From assembly GCA_030066335.1 (NCBI GenBank), contig JASJBV010000007.1:1-34335 (forward strand): a stretch of DNA of 34,335 nucleotides. The letters are read 5' to 3'. The first letter of the stretch is position 1. Each line of letters begins with the position of its first letter. Position numbers and translations under genes: made by a program. This DNA is from Gammaproteobacteria bacterium. GTDB lineage: Bacteria > Pseudomonadota > Gammaproteobacteria > GCA-001735895. Positions 1-8,652 of this stretch are shown in pieces. The notes beneath the pieces are model-generated. The model searched no databases, was not told where the DNA came from, and saw only the letters and a list, made by a program, of their open reading frames with translations.

Positions 1-851
1 AGCAGGTTCTTGATCGCACTGCGGTCCTTGCAACCGAATATGATCAGATCGCTGCCCGCCTCCTCTGCCGCGTTGAGAATTTCATCACTGACATTCTTGG
101 CTTCACGTAACTGGGTCTTGACGTTGGGCGTGGCCCATTTCAGCGCCGCGACGGTCTTGTCCAGTTCGTATTGCATAATCTGTTTCTTCTGCAGCCAGAT
201 CTGGTTGATGTGCTGGCGTATGTCCTGGCGATAGGCGGTGATCAACGGCATCACGTTGACCACGTTGATTTCCGATTCCTGTTCCAAAGGCAAAGAGGCA
301 CACAGGTCAAGCGCTTCCTGAGTGACGTCTGATTTATCGTAAGCCAGGGTGATGTTATAGGGGGCATTGGTGCCCGGTGTGATCTCGGCCTGGACTTCCT
401 CACCGTGTTTCCTTTTGACGATTAATACCGAGCAGCGGGCATACTCGAGTACCCGGTCAGACACGCTGCCGAGCAGGAAACGTTCGGCCAGGCCCATGCC
501 ATGCGAACCGAGGACGATCAGGTCGGCCTTGATCTTTTTCGCGACCCGCAATATTTCATCCACCGCGTTGCCATTGCGGACCAGGGTGTCACCCGGCCAG
601 CCATCATCACGCAGACGTGCGCTTTCACGTTGCACCAGTTGTTCAGCATCCGCCAGTAGTTGTTTATTGGCCCGGTCCAGATTTTCGCGCTGGCTTTCAT
701 CCAGCGCATCGAGTTCCTCCGGCAACATCGGGATGTCACTGACCACCGTCATCACGGTCATCTTGGAGGTGCGCGGAAACGGGAAGCGCAGCATGAAATT
801 CAACGCATTGGCCGCGTCATCGGATCCGTCAGTGGCAATCAATATGTTCAT
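1..851 (-). CDS. Tandem universal stress protein (UspE-like), 3' end cut by window edge
   Basis: The reading frame opens at the ATG at 851 (MNILIATDGSDDAANAL) and stays open for 283 codons to the left edge, so the C-terminus is missing. Two Usp (alpha/beta, Rossmann-like) domains are visible. The first ends at about residues 120-150 with GSHGMGLAERFLLGSVSD, which fits the ATP-binding G-2x-G-9x-G(S/T) signature. The second starts near residue 165 (YNITLAYDKSD) and has a more degenerate loop (FGCKDRSAIKNLL) at the edge. Tandem Usp proteins of about 300 residues are usually cytoplasmic stress-survival proteins that bind ATP or ligands; the exact role cannot be read here. The gene lies 20 nt downstream of the antiporter gene on the same strand, so the two are probably co-transcribed. 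Family assignment is firm; function is inferred. Confidence 0.9.
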   Translation of the reverse strand, partial: MNILIATDGSDDAANALNFMLRFPFPRTSKMTVMTVVSDIPMLPEELDALDESQRENLDRANKQLLADAEQLVQRESARLRDDGWPGDTLVRNGNAVDEILRVAKKIKADLIVLGSHGMGLAERFLLGSVSDRVLEYARCSVLIVKRKHGEEVQAEITPGTNAPYNITLAYDKSDVTQEALDLCASLPLEQESEINVVNVMPLITAYRQDIRQHINQIWLQKKQIMQYELDKTVAALKWATPNVKTQLREAKNVSDEILNAAEEAGSDLIIFGCKDRSAIKNL

Positions 852-871
852 AATAAACCTTGTTATGGTAC

Positions 872-1933
872 CTAGTGGGCACTCTCAATATTCAGCGCGT
901 ATTGCAGGACGACATAGACCACGTAAACCCCCAGCAGCCAGTAGCCCTGCCAGCGGTAAAACACACCCTCCCGGTTCATCGAGATGAATACCCGGAAGGA
1001 ATACAGGATGATCAGCATCGCCGGAAAATGGAAATAGTAGAAGTTCATCGGAATCTGCAGTGGCGCAGCCGCTGCGGCGGCACCGATAACGAACAGCACG
1101 TTCAGCACATCGGCCCCGACAATGTTGCCAACGGTAATTTCAGGGTGGCCCTTGCGGATCGCCGCGATTGCGGTCATCAGTTCAGGTAACGAGGTACCAA
1201 ACGCGACCATGGTAGCCGCAATGACGTCATCCGGCACCCCGAAGCGGGCAGCGATTTCGGAAGCACTGGGCACCAGGATGCGCGCGCCGATGATGACCAG
1301 GGTTAATCCACCGATGATCAGCAGCCAGCTTTTGCCGACACTCATCAATTCATGCTGATCATCCTCATCATCCTCGGGCAGTACCCCATCTCCCTGCTTG
1401 GCCCAGCGATAGGTGATATAAAGATAAAAGCCCAGCAATACCAGGAAAAAGAAGCCCACCCAGCGCTCCAGGTAGGGTGGATCATCACTGGACAGCAAGG
1501 CGACCACCGCGATGACGACCAACAGGGTGGCGGATCCGACCTGGACCCAGCCGGTACGATTGAGGATGAAACGATTGACCGGAACCGCGGCCAGGATACA
1601 GGTGAGACCGAAAATCAGCCCGGTATCGGCGATGATCGAGCCGACACCATTGCCCAGGGCCAGGCCCGGGTTGCCCATGTAGGCGGCCATCACCGACACG
1701 AAAGCTTCGGGCAGCGTGGTACCGAGCGAGACCACGGTAGCACCGATGACTATCTTCGGCATCCCGGTACGCTCGGCCAGATCGACCACGCCATCGATCA
1801 TCCAGTCAGCACCGGCAGATAGCATCGCAATACAGACCGCAATGACGATGAGCAGGACCCAGGTCGACTGCTCAGCTACCAGGTTTTGCAACAGGGTCTC
1901 GTCTGCGAACCAACTTAACACCGAATTATTCAT
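872..1933 (-). CDS. Calcium/sodium antiporter, CaCA family (YrbG-like)
   Basis: This 353-aa inner-membrane protein has the two inverted alpha-repeats of the CaCA (Na+/Ca2+ exchanger) superfamily. Repeat 1 has GTTLPE at residues 71-76 and GNGVGS at 94-99. Repeat 2 has GTSLPE at 246-251 and GNIVGAD at 269-275. The acidic residue in each GT(T/S)LPE motif is the expected cation ligand. A hydrophilic acidic loop (about 180-200, rich in D/E) separates the halves, as is usual for the family. About ten hydrophobic segments are visible and the length is normal. The ATG at 1933 begins MNNSVLSWFADE. The gene is divergent from the P2A-type ATPase across 237 nt, putting two predicted Ca2+ exporters side by side and suggesting a calcium-homeostasis context. 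Ion specificity is inferred from family only. Confidence 0.92.
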   Translation of the reverse strand: MNNSVLSWFADETLLQNLVAEQSTWVLLIVIAVCIAMLSAGADWMIDGVVDLAERTGMPKIVIGATVVSLGTTLPEAFVSVMAAYMGNPGLALGNGVGSIIADTGLIFGLTCILAAVPVNRFILNRTGWVQVGSATLLVVIAVVALLSSDDPPYLERWVGFFFLVLLGFYLYITYRWAKQGDGVLPEDDEDDQHELMSVGKSWLLIIGGLTLVIIGARILVPSASEIAARFGVPDDVIAATMVAFGTSLPELMTAIAAIRKGHPEITVGNIVGADVLNVLFVIGAAAAAAPLQIPMNFYYFHFPAMLIILYSFRVFISMNREGVFYRWQGYWLLGVYVVYVVLQYALNIESAH

Positions 1934-2170
1934 ATTATTTCGGGCATCTGCGTAAAGGGTTATCGAAGAATGTTTTTATTATTTCTTTTGGTCAGGGACA
2001 ATATACCGGAAAACGTTTGTAAGCAAAGCGGCATAGATCAATAGTTTGGCCCATTAACGTCCCCGCTGACCTGTACTCGAGAGCAAAATCGCGTAATATG
2101 GTAAAAGTCGTGACCGGTAACACAATACAAAACGAATAATCCGGCATAACCCAACAGGACAGAAACCAGC

Positions 2171-5100
2171 GTGTCGACCGCTACGCCCATCTCCGATCAA
2201 CTGTCACTGGTACACTCCGGTGTTGCCGGCCGCACGCGCTTTGAAGTCGCCGGCCTCTACCGCAGTCAACAGATAAAGCACAAACTGGAATCGGCGCTGG
2301 GTTCGATCAGCGGGGTCCAGCAGGTCAAGGCCAACCAGCTCACCGGTCGGGTGCTGGTGTTATATGCTGCCGATATCGAGCTGCAGCAGATCATCGATAT
2401 CATCCTCCAGCAGCTCGATGGCAAAATCCGTCTCCGCCCGCCAGCAACAGAAAATCAACCTACCCAGAAGGCAGAACTTCCCCAGCTAAAACAGCTATAT
2501 GCCAAGGTCGCCGAGGTAGTCGGCGGCATCGAGGCGCTGTTGTATTCGACCCTGAGCTGGCGCCCGCAAGAGCAGGTTGATAACCCGGGCATTGACGGCG
2601 AAGCCCAGGACATCGAACCCTGGCATCTGAAAACAATCGATGAGCTGATGCAAATCCTGGTCAGCTCCAAACGCCATGGCCTGGATGATGCCGAGGCGGC
2701 CCAGCGCCTTGAGCGCTATGGCAAGAACAGTCTCAGTGCCAGCGCGGCCCGCTCCGACCTGGCGATCTTCATCAGCCAGTTCAACAGCCCTCCGGTATTC
2801 ATGCTCGGTGGTTCCGCGGTGATCGCTATCGTCACCGGTGGCATGATCGATGCCGCGGTCATTCTCGGCGTGGTGCTGATCAACTCGGTGATCGGATTCG
2901 TCACCGAACGCCAGGCTGAAAAGACCATCAGTTCCCTGTCCGAGACCGGGGTACGCACGATACGCGCGTTGCGCAATGGCGTCGAATGCGAAATCGATGT
3001 CGAGGATATCGTGCCCGGCGATATCCTGATCTTCACCCCCGGCAGCTATGTCGCTGCCGATGCGCGCATTATCAGCTCGCATCGCCTCAGTGTCGATGAA
3101 TCGGCATTGACCGGGGAGAGCCTGCCGGTCAATAAGAACCATGCCTTCGTGGCAGATAAAGCAACCGCACTGGGTGATCGCAGCAACATGGCCTACATGG
3201 GCACTCACATCAGCGGCGGTAACGGGCGCGCGCTGGTGGTTGCGACCGCCGCGGCGACCGAGTTGGGCCAGATCCAGACCATGGTCGGTGAAGCCGAGGC
3301 GCCGGAAACGCCGATGCAGAAGCAACTGGATAAGATGGGTACCACGCTGGCGTTGCTGAGCGGCGGGGTCTGTGCCGGCGTGTTTGGGGTCGGGGTCATG
3401 CGCGGCTACGCGATGCTGGAAATGCTCAAGGCTTCGGTATCGCTGGCGGTGGCCGCGGTACCGGAAGGCCTGCCCGCGGTGGCCACCACCACCCTGGCGA
3501 TGGGCATCGCCGATATGCGCCAGCATAATGTTGCGGTGCGACATCTGGATGCGGTCGAGACCCTGGGCTCGGTACAGGTGTTCTGTATGGACAAAACCGG
3601 CACCCTGACCATGAACCGGATGGCCGTGGTCTCGGTCTTCAGCGGCGAGACTACTTATGCAACAGCCGGCCAGCAATTTCTCAATGATGGCAAGGCCATC
3701 GATGCACTTAAACTGGATGAAACCCTGCAACTGATGCAGGTGGTGTCATTGTGCAGCGATACCACCTTTGAATTGGTCGAAGGAGAGAAAACCCTGACCG
3801 GTTCACCGACCGAGATGGCCCTGGTCAACCTGGCGCTCGAGTCTGGCATCGATGTCGAGGCTTTACGTGACCAGCATCCACGCCTGAAAAGCCGCGATCG
3901 TGCCGAGGGTCGTCCCTATATGTCGACCCTGCATCCCTGGCATAAGGGTAAACACCTGCTGGCAGTGAAAGGCAGTCCGGAACAGGTGCTGGCAATGTGT
4001 GAAGCACAGATCTGCAATGGCCGGATCGTTGAACTGAACGATGAGTCACGCGATGCGATCATGACCCAGAATGAACGCATGGCCGGCGATGCCCTGCGTG
4101 TACTCGGGGTGGCCTATCGCGAGCAGGACGAGGCCAGGATGCCGAGTAAAACCGGCAGATTGATCTGGCTCGGGCTGGCCGGTATGGCCGACCCGATGCG
4201 CGATGGCATGGACAAGCTGATCGCCCAATTCCACGAGGCCGGCATCGCCACGGTGATGATTACCGGCGACCAGGCAGCCACCGCCCAGGCCATCGGCCGC
4301 CAACTGGGACTCAGTGGCGACCAGCCGTTGCAGGTACTGGAGTCGACCAAGCTGGAGGAAGTCGAACCCGAACTGCTGGCCGGCCTGGTCAAGAATGTTC
4401 ACGTATTCGCCCGGGTCAGCCCGGCGCACAAATTACGCATCGTGCAAGCGTTCCAGGATGCCGGCATGGTGGTGGCGATGACCGGCGATGGCATCAATGA
4501 CGGCCCGGCGCTGAAGGCCGCCGATATCGGGGTTGCGATGGGTGAGAGTGGCACCAACGTGGCGCGCGATGTGTCGGACGTGGTGCTGGAAGATGACAAC
4601 CTGCATACGATGGCGATCGCGGTCAACCAGGGCCGCACCATCTACAATAATATCCGCAAGATGATCCATTTCATGGTGTCGACCAACCTGACCGAAATCG
4701 AAGTCATGCTGGCCGGGATTGCCACCGGTATGGGGCAACCGATGAACTCGATGCAGTTGCTGTGGATCAACCTGGTTACCGATATCTTCCCCGGTCTGGC
4801 ACTGTCGATGGAACCGGCGGAGCAGGATATCATGCAACGGCCACCGCGCAGCAGTGAGGAAGCCATCATCGGCGGTAAAGACCTGACCCATATGACAATA
4901 GAATCCGGCATAATCGGTGTCGGTACGATGGCGGCCTATGCCTATGGCCTGAGCCGTTATGGACAGGGCCCCGCGGCCAATACCCTGGCTTTCAATACCC
5001 TGACCCTGAATGAACTGGCGCATGCTTACAGCTCACGTTCCGAGCATCGTCATGTATTCAGCCGGGGCAGTCACCTGCCGCCCAATCCACATCTGGACAA

Positions 5101-5359
5101 GGCGATCCTGGGGATGGCCGGGTTACAACTGGTGGTCAACCTGCTGCCCGGTTTCCGTAATATCCTGGGCACCGCCCCGATGGGCATGGCTGATCTGCTG
5201 GTCACCGGCGCCGGTGTGCTCGGCCCCCTGGTCGTCAATGAAGCCATGAAACCGGCACTGCCCGAGATTGAACCGTTGGATGATGAAGAATTCGATGATG
5301 AGGACTTCAATGAGTCAGCATCCGATGAACAAGAGAACCTTACGAGGGATATGACATGA
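2171..5359 (+). CDS. P2A-type cation-transporting ATPase with N-terminal HMA2-like domain
   Basis: This 1062-aa ion pump carries all P-type ATPase hallmarks: TGES at 314-317, phosphorylation site DKTGTLT from D474, and hinge GDGIND at 772-777 (followed by G where A is usual). Membrane ligands match SERCA-type Ca2+ pumps: PEGLP at 431-435, N839/E842 in M5 (TNLTE), and N867/T870/D871 in M6 (NLVTD). I therefore infer Ca2+, or a similar divalent ion, as substrate. Unusually, residues about 10-75 form an HMA2-like alpha/beta domain (GRTRFE motif) without the CxxC of metal-binding HMA domains. A cation-ATPase N-terminal domain (WHLKTIDEL) follows at about 150. The C-terminal tail is strongly acidic. 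The start is GTG at 2171, preceded by a weak AGGA at wide spacing, so it is less certain. The stop overlaps the ATG of the next gene by 4 nt, implying translational coupling. Confidence 0.93.
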   Translation: MSTATPISDQLSLVHSGVAGRTRFEVAGLYRSQQIKHKLESALGSISGVQQVKANQLTGRVLVLYAADIELQQIIDIILQQLDGKIRLRPPATENQPTQKAELPQLKQLYAKVAEVVGGIEALLYSTLSWRPQEQVDNPGIDGEAQDIEPWHLKTIDELMQILVSSKRHGLDDAEAAQRLERYGKNSLSASAARSDLAIFISQFNSPPVFMLGGSAVIAIVTGGMIDAAVILGVVLINSVIGFVTERQAEKTISSLSETGVRTIRALRNGVECEIDVEDIVPGDILIFTPGSYVAADARIISSHRLSVDESALTGESLPVNKNHAFVADKATALGDRSNMAYMGTHISGGNGRALVVATAAATELGQIQTMVGEAEAPETPMQKQLDKMGTTLALLSGGVCAGVFGVGVMRGYAMLEMLKASVSLAVAAVPEGLPAVATTTLAMGIADMRQHNVAVRHLDAVETLGSVQVFCMDKTGTLTMNRMAVVSVFSGETTYATAGQQFLNDGKAIDALKLDETLQLMQVVSLCSDTTFELVEGEKTLTGSPTEMALVNLALESGIDVEALRDQHPRLKSRDRAEGRPYMSTLHPWHKGKHLLAVKGSPEQVLAMCEAQICNGRIVELNDESRDAIMTQNERMAGDALRVLGVAYREQDEARMPSKTGRLIWLGLAGMADPMRDGMDKLIAQFHEAGIATVMITGDQAATAQAIGRQLGLSGDQPLQVLESTKLEEVEPELLAGLVKNVHVFARVSPAHKLRIVQAFQDAGMVVAMTGDGINDGPALKAADIGVAMGESGTNVARDVSDVVLEDDNLHTMAIAVNQGRTIYNNIRKMIHFMVSTNLTEIEVMLAGIATGMGQPMNSMQLLWINLVTDIFPGLALSMEPAEQDIMQRPPRSSEEAIIGGKDLTHMTIESGIIGVGTMAAYAYGLSRYGQGPAANTLAFNTLTLNELAHAYSSRSEHRHVFSRGSHLPPNPHLDKAILGMAGLQLVVNLLPGFRNILGTAPMGMADLLVTGAGVLGPLVVNEAMKPALPEIEPLDDEEFDDEDFNESASDEQENLTRDMT

Positions 5360-6561
5360 CGCGTGCTAACGCAGACAATGCCTTTGATTACATATTCACA
5401 TCAGAATCGGTCACCCGCGGTCACCCTGACAAGATTTGTGACCAGATCAGTGATTCCATCGTCGATCACTTTCTGAAACAGGACGAGGATGCCAGAATCA
5501 TCGCTGAGTGCGCGGTTTCCAGCGGTGTGATTTTTCTCTCCAGTCACTATGCCTCGTCCGCCACCGGTCTCGATTTATCCGATATCGCCCGACGTACCAT
5601 CCGCGAAATAGGCTATCCCAAGAACATCTTCAATGCCGATGACTGCACCATCCTGACCAGCATCATGGACCATAGCAAGGACGATTACGCGGCGTTGAAT
5701 CTTGCGTCGATGAGCGATGCGGAGATCAATCAGATCAGCGCACGCCAACAGACCAGCGTGTTCGGTTATGCCTGCGACCATACCCCTGCCCTGCTGCCAA
5801 TTCCGATCTGGCTGGCGCACCGGATTGCGTTGCGTATGGACAATAAAAAAGTGCTGAAAAAATTGCCCTACCTATTGCCGGATGCCGAGATCCAGGTCGG
5901 TTACGAATTCAAAGATGGCAAGCCCTCGCGAATCCATAGCATCACCATCGTCGCTACCCAGGCGGTCGGTAGCGAAATCGGCCAGAGTGACCTGCGTAAC
6001 GATTTGATCGATGAAGTTGTCAAACCGGTGTTGAAGAAAGAAAAGATCGCTCTGGACTCTGACACCATTATCAATATCAATCCGGATGGTGAACGCCGGG
6101 GAGGCCCGGCGGTGCATTCGGGACTGACCGGGCGCAAGACCGGTATCGATACCTATGGTGGTTTCGCCCGCACCAGTAGCGCCGCGCTAAGTGGCAAGGA
6201 CCCGATGCGGATCGATCGGGTCGGTGCTTACATCGCACGTTACGCGGCGAAGAATGTGGTTGCAGCAGGGTTGGCCAGCGAGTGTGAAGTCCAACTCAGC
6301 TACTCCATCGGCTACGCAGAACCGGTCAGCTTGCGCGTACGCACTTTTGGCACGGCAGAAGTGGGAGACAGGGATATCGCCGATCGGCTGCGGGAAGTGA
6401 TAGATTTTCGCCCTGGCGCAATTGTACGCGACCTCGGTTTAAACCGACTGAGTAGCGGCTCCGATGGTTTTTATCGTCAACTGGCAGTCTATGGCCACAT
6501 GGGCAGAAGCACACCCGAGGTACCCTGGGAGAATACCGACCTCGCCGCCGGGCTTAAATAA
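5356..6561 (+). CDS. Divergent methionine adenosyltransferase (MetK) paralogue coupled to the P-type ATPase
   Basis: This 401-aa protein aligns along its whole length with S-adenosylmethionine synthetase. It has TSESV-x2-GHPDK at 15-26, REIGY at 83-87, FGYA at 136-139, GLTGRK-x3-DTYGG at 256-269 and SGKDP at 279-283. Aligned by eye with E. coli MetK, several active-site positions differ: E55 is H64, Q98 is H106, D118 (in GAGDQG) is Q131, K165 is E178, D238 is H254 and K269 is R285. H14, D16, K17, E42, R244, K245, K265 and D271 are kept. It may be a paralogue with altered or regulatory activity rather than the housekeeping enzyme, so I give no symbol. Its ATG lies within ATGA shared with the ATPase stop, with a GAGG upstream. 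Such tight coupling suggests the product works with the pump. Confidence 0.88.
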   Translation: MTRANADNAFDYIFTSESVTRGHPDKICDQISDSIVDHFLKQDEDARIIAECAVSSGVIFLSSHYASSATGLDLSDIARRTIREIGYPKNIFNADDCTILTSIMDHSKDDYAALNLASMSDAEINQISARQQTSVFGYACDHTPALLPIPIWLAHRIALRMDNKKVLKKLPYLLPDAEIQVGYEFKDGKPSRIHSITIVATQAVGSEIGQSDLRNDLIDEVVKPVLKKEKIALDSDTIININPDGERRGGPAVHSGLTGRKTGIDTYGGFARTSSAALSGKDPMRIDRVGAYIARYAAKNVVAAGLASECEVQLSYSIGYAEPVSLRVRTFGTAEVGDRDIADRLREVIDFRPGAIVRDLGLNRLSSGSDGFYRQLAVYGHMGRSTPEVPWENTDLAAGLK

Positions 6562-6574
6562 GAGCCGGCTGGGA

Positions 6575-6802
6575 TCAGGTTTTTGGCAGGCGATTGTTCA
6601 GGGCGCCGATCAGTACCCCGCTGACCACCGAAAAGGTGCCGGTGACGGCAGCAATCTTGGCCAGCTCTTTGGGTGGGGGTAGCTGAAATTTCGGTTGTTT
6701 GCCGTCAGCAGTCTCCTCTTTCATCCGCCCCATGTTGTAATGAATCAGGGCCTCTGCCATGAAGACACCAAAGGTTATTCCGGTTACGAGGAAACGTCCC
6801 AT
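6575..6802 (-). CDS. Small two-helix membrane protein of unknown function
   Basis: This 75-aa protein has hydrophobic segments at about residues 4-21 (FLVTGITFGVFMAEALIHY) and 48-68 (LAKIAAVTGTFSVVSGVLIGAL), joined by a charged, proline-rich loop (KFQLPPPKEL). The ATG at 6802 is preceded by an AGAAGAAG purine run, a plausible ribosome-binding site. It converges on the MetK-like gene with only 13 nt between stops. I do not recognise a named family. Its position inside the ATPase-DUF5132 island suggests it may be an accessory membrane subunit; that is inference. Confidence 0.7.
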   Translation of the reverse strand: MGRFLVTGITFGVFMAEALIHYNMGRMKEETADGKQPKFQLPPPKELAKIAAVTGTFSVVSGVLIGALNNRLPKT

Positions 6803-6863
6803 AATCTTCTTCTCTGTTCTTTAAACGGTAAAAATTATACACCACTGTCGTCAAACGGGAACA

Positions 6864-6877
6864 GTGGGATATCCCAC
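6864..6877. promoter_or_regulatory. Perfect 14-bp palindrome in the divergent region, possible operator
   Basis: GTGGGATATCCCAC is a perfect inverted repeat in the 195-nt divergent space between the 75-aa membrane protein and the PHA-system gene. A TTGACA hexamer at 6900-6905 follows it. No consensus -10 stands at 17 nt (TACCAA is poor), so promoter status is doubtful. A dimeric repressor site is one explanation. No candidate regulator is identified. Confidence 0.3.
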
Positions 6878-6997
6878 CCGCGAAGCTTCACCAGTCTGAT
6901 TGACATGCATCAACCTGGAGTTTACCAAAGCTGGTTGCCGGCATCATGATGACAGGTTATTGTTGTAGTTTATCTACACTAATCGAAGTAGGTTGAC

Positions 6998-7273
6998 ATG
7001 GCAACGGTTCAAATCAAACGCAAACACCAATTGGACAAGGATCAGGTCAGGGAAGAGATTCAAAACCTGGCAGACAAGTTGAGCAAGGAATTATCTGCCA
7101 ACTATCAATGGAAAGGCGATCGCCTCGAGTTCAAACGCAGCGGGGCCAATGGCTATATCGATATGAGAGAAGGTGAAGTCGATGTCGAGATTAAATTGAA
7201 CATGCTGTTGACCCCGTTGAAATCGACCATCGAGAAAACGGTGAACGATTACCTGGACGAACGCCTCGGTTGA
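6998..7273 (+). CDS. Polyhydroxyalkanoic acid system family protein
   Basis: This 91-aa protein resembles the PHA granule-region family (PF09650/TIGR02610). It has a basic N-terminal strand (VQIKRKHQLDKDQVREEIQ), a central YQWKGDRLEFKRSGANGYIDM stretch, then an amphipathic C-terminal helix (LLTPLKSTIEKTVNDYLDERL). Family members are small soluble proteins encoded near or binding PHA granules; their biochemical role is poorly defined. An AGG about 6 nt before the ATG supports the start. No PHA synthase or phasin gene is nearby, so its job here may be different. The gene is convergent with the EcsC gene (10 nt between stops). Confidence 0.8.
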   Translation: MATVQIKRKHQLDKDQVREEIQNLADKLSKELSANYQWKGDRLEFKRSGANGYIDMREGEVDVEIKLNMLLTPLKSTIEKTVNDYLDERLG

Positions 7274-7283
7274 TTCAACTCGG

Positions 7284-8129
7284 CTATTTCAACTCCTCGG
7301 CGATTTCCTTATAGCGCGCCCGAATAAAATCCTCTCCATACTTGCGTTCGAGGCGGCGTACAGTGAAGTGCGCGCGGGCAATACTGAGGAAATGATGCAT
7401 GAAGATGGTGTTGACGGTGGCCCCACCCAGTGCCCCAACCACCGGCACCAATTGCGCCGCGGATCGATTGGACAAGGCCAATCCAAACCGATGGGCGATA
7501 GTATTGATCACCGATAGAAACATCGGCCCGCCCTCTGCCTGCAGTCCATTGCGCATGACATGTAAACTGGCAGCCGACATGTAAGTCGAGAGGGCCAGGC
7601 GCACGCCGTAATAACCAGTCTCTGCGGCATCGTCATCCTCGGTGGTGCCTCCAAACGCAAATACCTGCACGCAGGCCATCTGGGTTTCGGCATTGTCGAT
7701 ATTCTCACCTTCCTCGCGGGCAATTTCGGCAATACCCCGCATCATCAGGGTCGTGGTGACGGGTAATTCCACCAGCAGCCCTGGTAATCCGAACAAGCCG
7801 CCTACCGCTCCGGATCCGGCCGCCATGACGTTGTGATATCTCTCACTGGATCCCTTGTGATTGCGGTTAATTGAGGCCAATGCAGCGCGTAGTGACTTGG
7901 CGACCGCTGTTTCGACCACTGCGAGAAACTTCTTGTACCATTTCCTTGGCATCAAGTGGATCGCGATCTCGATCGGGGTGCCGACCACGTTGGACAGGCG
8001 CGCGGCCAGGCTCGGATGTTCCAGCGCCTGGTAGGCTGTGATGAGTAATTCCTCATCCGCGGCTTTCATTGTCACCGGCAAACTCCCCACCACTTTGGCT
8101 TTACGATTGGTTTTTGCAGCTCTTGCCAT
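7284..8129 (-). CDS. EcsC family protein
   Basis: This 281-aa protein matches the EcsC family (PF12787). It has an N-terminal helical region (ELLITAYQALEHPSLAARL, then GTPIEIAIHLMPRKW), a glycine-rich membrane-active stretch (AAGSGAVGGLFGLPGLLVELPVTTTLMMRGI) at about 103-133, and a second alanine/glycine-rich hydrophobic segment (VPVVGALGGATVNTIFMHHF) near 225. EcsC proteins are probably membrane-associated; the name comes from the Bacillus ecs operon and biochemical function is unknown. GGAG seven nt before the ATG at 8129 supports the start. It is divergent from the DUF5132 gene across 190 nt and shares the neighbourhood of the ATPase accessory genes. Confidence 0.85.
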   Translation of the reverse strand: MARAAKTNRKAKVVGSLPVTMKAADEELLITAYQALEHPSLAARLSNVVGTPIEIAIHLMPRKWYKKFLAVVETAVAKSLRAALASINRNHKGSSERYHNVMAAGSGAVGGLFGLPGLLVELPVTTTLMMRGIAEIAREEGENIDNAETQMACVQVFAFGGTTEDDDAAETGYYGVRLALSTYMSAASLHVMRNGLQAEGGPMFLSVINTIAHRFGLALSNRSAAQLVPVVGALGGATVNTIFMHHFLSIARAHFTVRRLERKYGEDFIRARYKEIAEELK

Positions 8130-8319
8130 GGCTTATCTCCAACCCGTTATCTCCCCGTTACAGGCGTCGCGACCCTGTCGCTACCTATTAGATTAACCAT
8201 GAATCAATAGCAATTTGATGTAAATGATCCAGGTCGAGATTGGATTAAATAAACGTAGATGCTTGAGCCAATATATTTTATATTGTTGTTATTCACAACA
8301 TGCACAGAGGGTTGATGCT

Positions 8320-8652
8320 ATGCCTCGTTTCGACAGTTTCACCAAGGGCCTATCGGTCGGCATCGGGGTCGCGATCCTGGTTCCGGTAGCCATCGCAACC
8401 CTTGCCCCGATATTGAAACCAGCGGCCCGCACCGCGGTAAAAGGCGGCATCCGCGCCTTCGAGAAAGGCCGTGAGACCCTGGCGGAAACCATGGAAAAGG
8501 TCGAGGACCTGGTTGCCGAAACCCAGGCAGAATTGCGCAGCGAACGTTTTGACAGTGATTTTGAGTCAGAAATAGAAGACGTGGTCGAACAGGCAGAAGC
8601 TGCCGCCCAGAGTGATGATGTGCCCAATGTCAGGAATATCGTTAACAAATGA
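8320..8652 (+). CDS. DUF5132 family small membrane protein
   Basis: This 110-aa protein has one strong transmembrane helix at about 9-32 (KGLSVGIGVAILVPVAIATLAPIL), a KPAARTAVKGGIRAFEKGR motif at 33-51 typical of DUF5132, then a long charged helix and an acidic tail (DSDFESEIEDVVEQAE). I chose the ATG at 8320 because AGAGG lies about 10 nt upstream and translation then starts with MPRFDSF just before the helix. An in-frame extension to 8224 is possible but lacks a ribosome site. The stop overlaps the next ATG by 4 nt. A single-helix protein with a charged tail beside a P-type ATPase recalls the mycobacterial PacL (DUF1490) scaffolds; this is a functional analogy only. Confidence 0.85.
   Translation: MPRFDSFTKGLSVGIGVAILVPVAIATLAPILKPAARTAVKGGIRAFEKGRETLAETMEKVEDLVAETQAELRSERFDSDFESEIEDVVEQAEAAAQSDDVPNVRNIVNK

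Noticed and set aside
2495-3730. Long minus-strand open frame (411 codons) opposite the P-type ATPase
   Set aside because: It is antisense to a gene with intact catalytic motifs, and its product is low-complexity His/Arg/Asp/Gly-rich text with no domain. It is a codon-bias shadow.
4433-5023. Minus-strand open frame (196 codons) in the ATPase C-terminal half
   Set aside because: Antisense to conserved ATPase membrane motifs; composition typical of a shadow frame.
8224-8319. 32-codon extension of the DUF5132 protein
   Set aside because: No ribosome site, Cys/Tyr-rich sequence from AT-rich promoter DNA; the ATG at 8320 with AGAGG is better.
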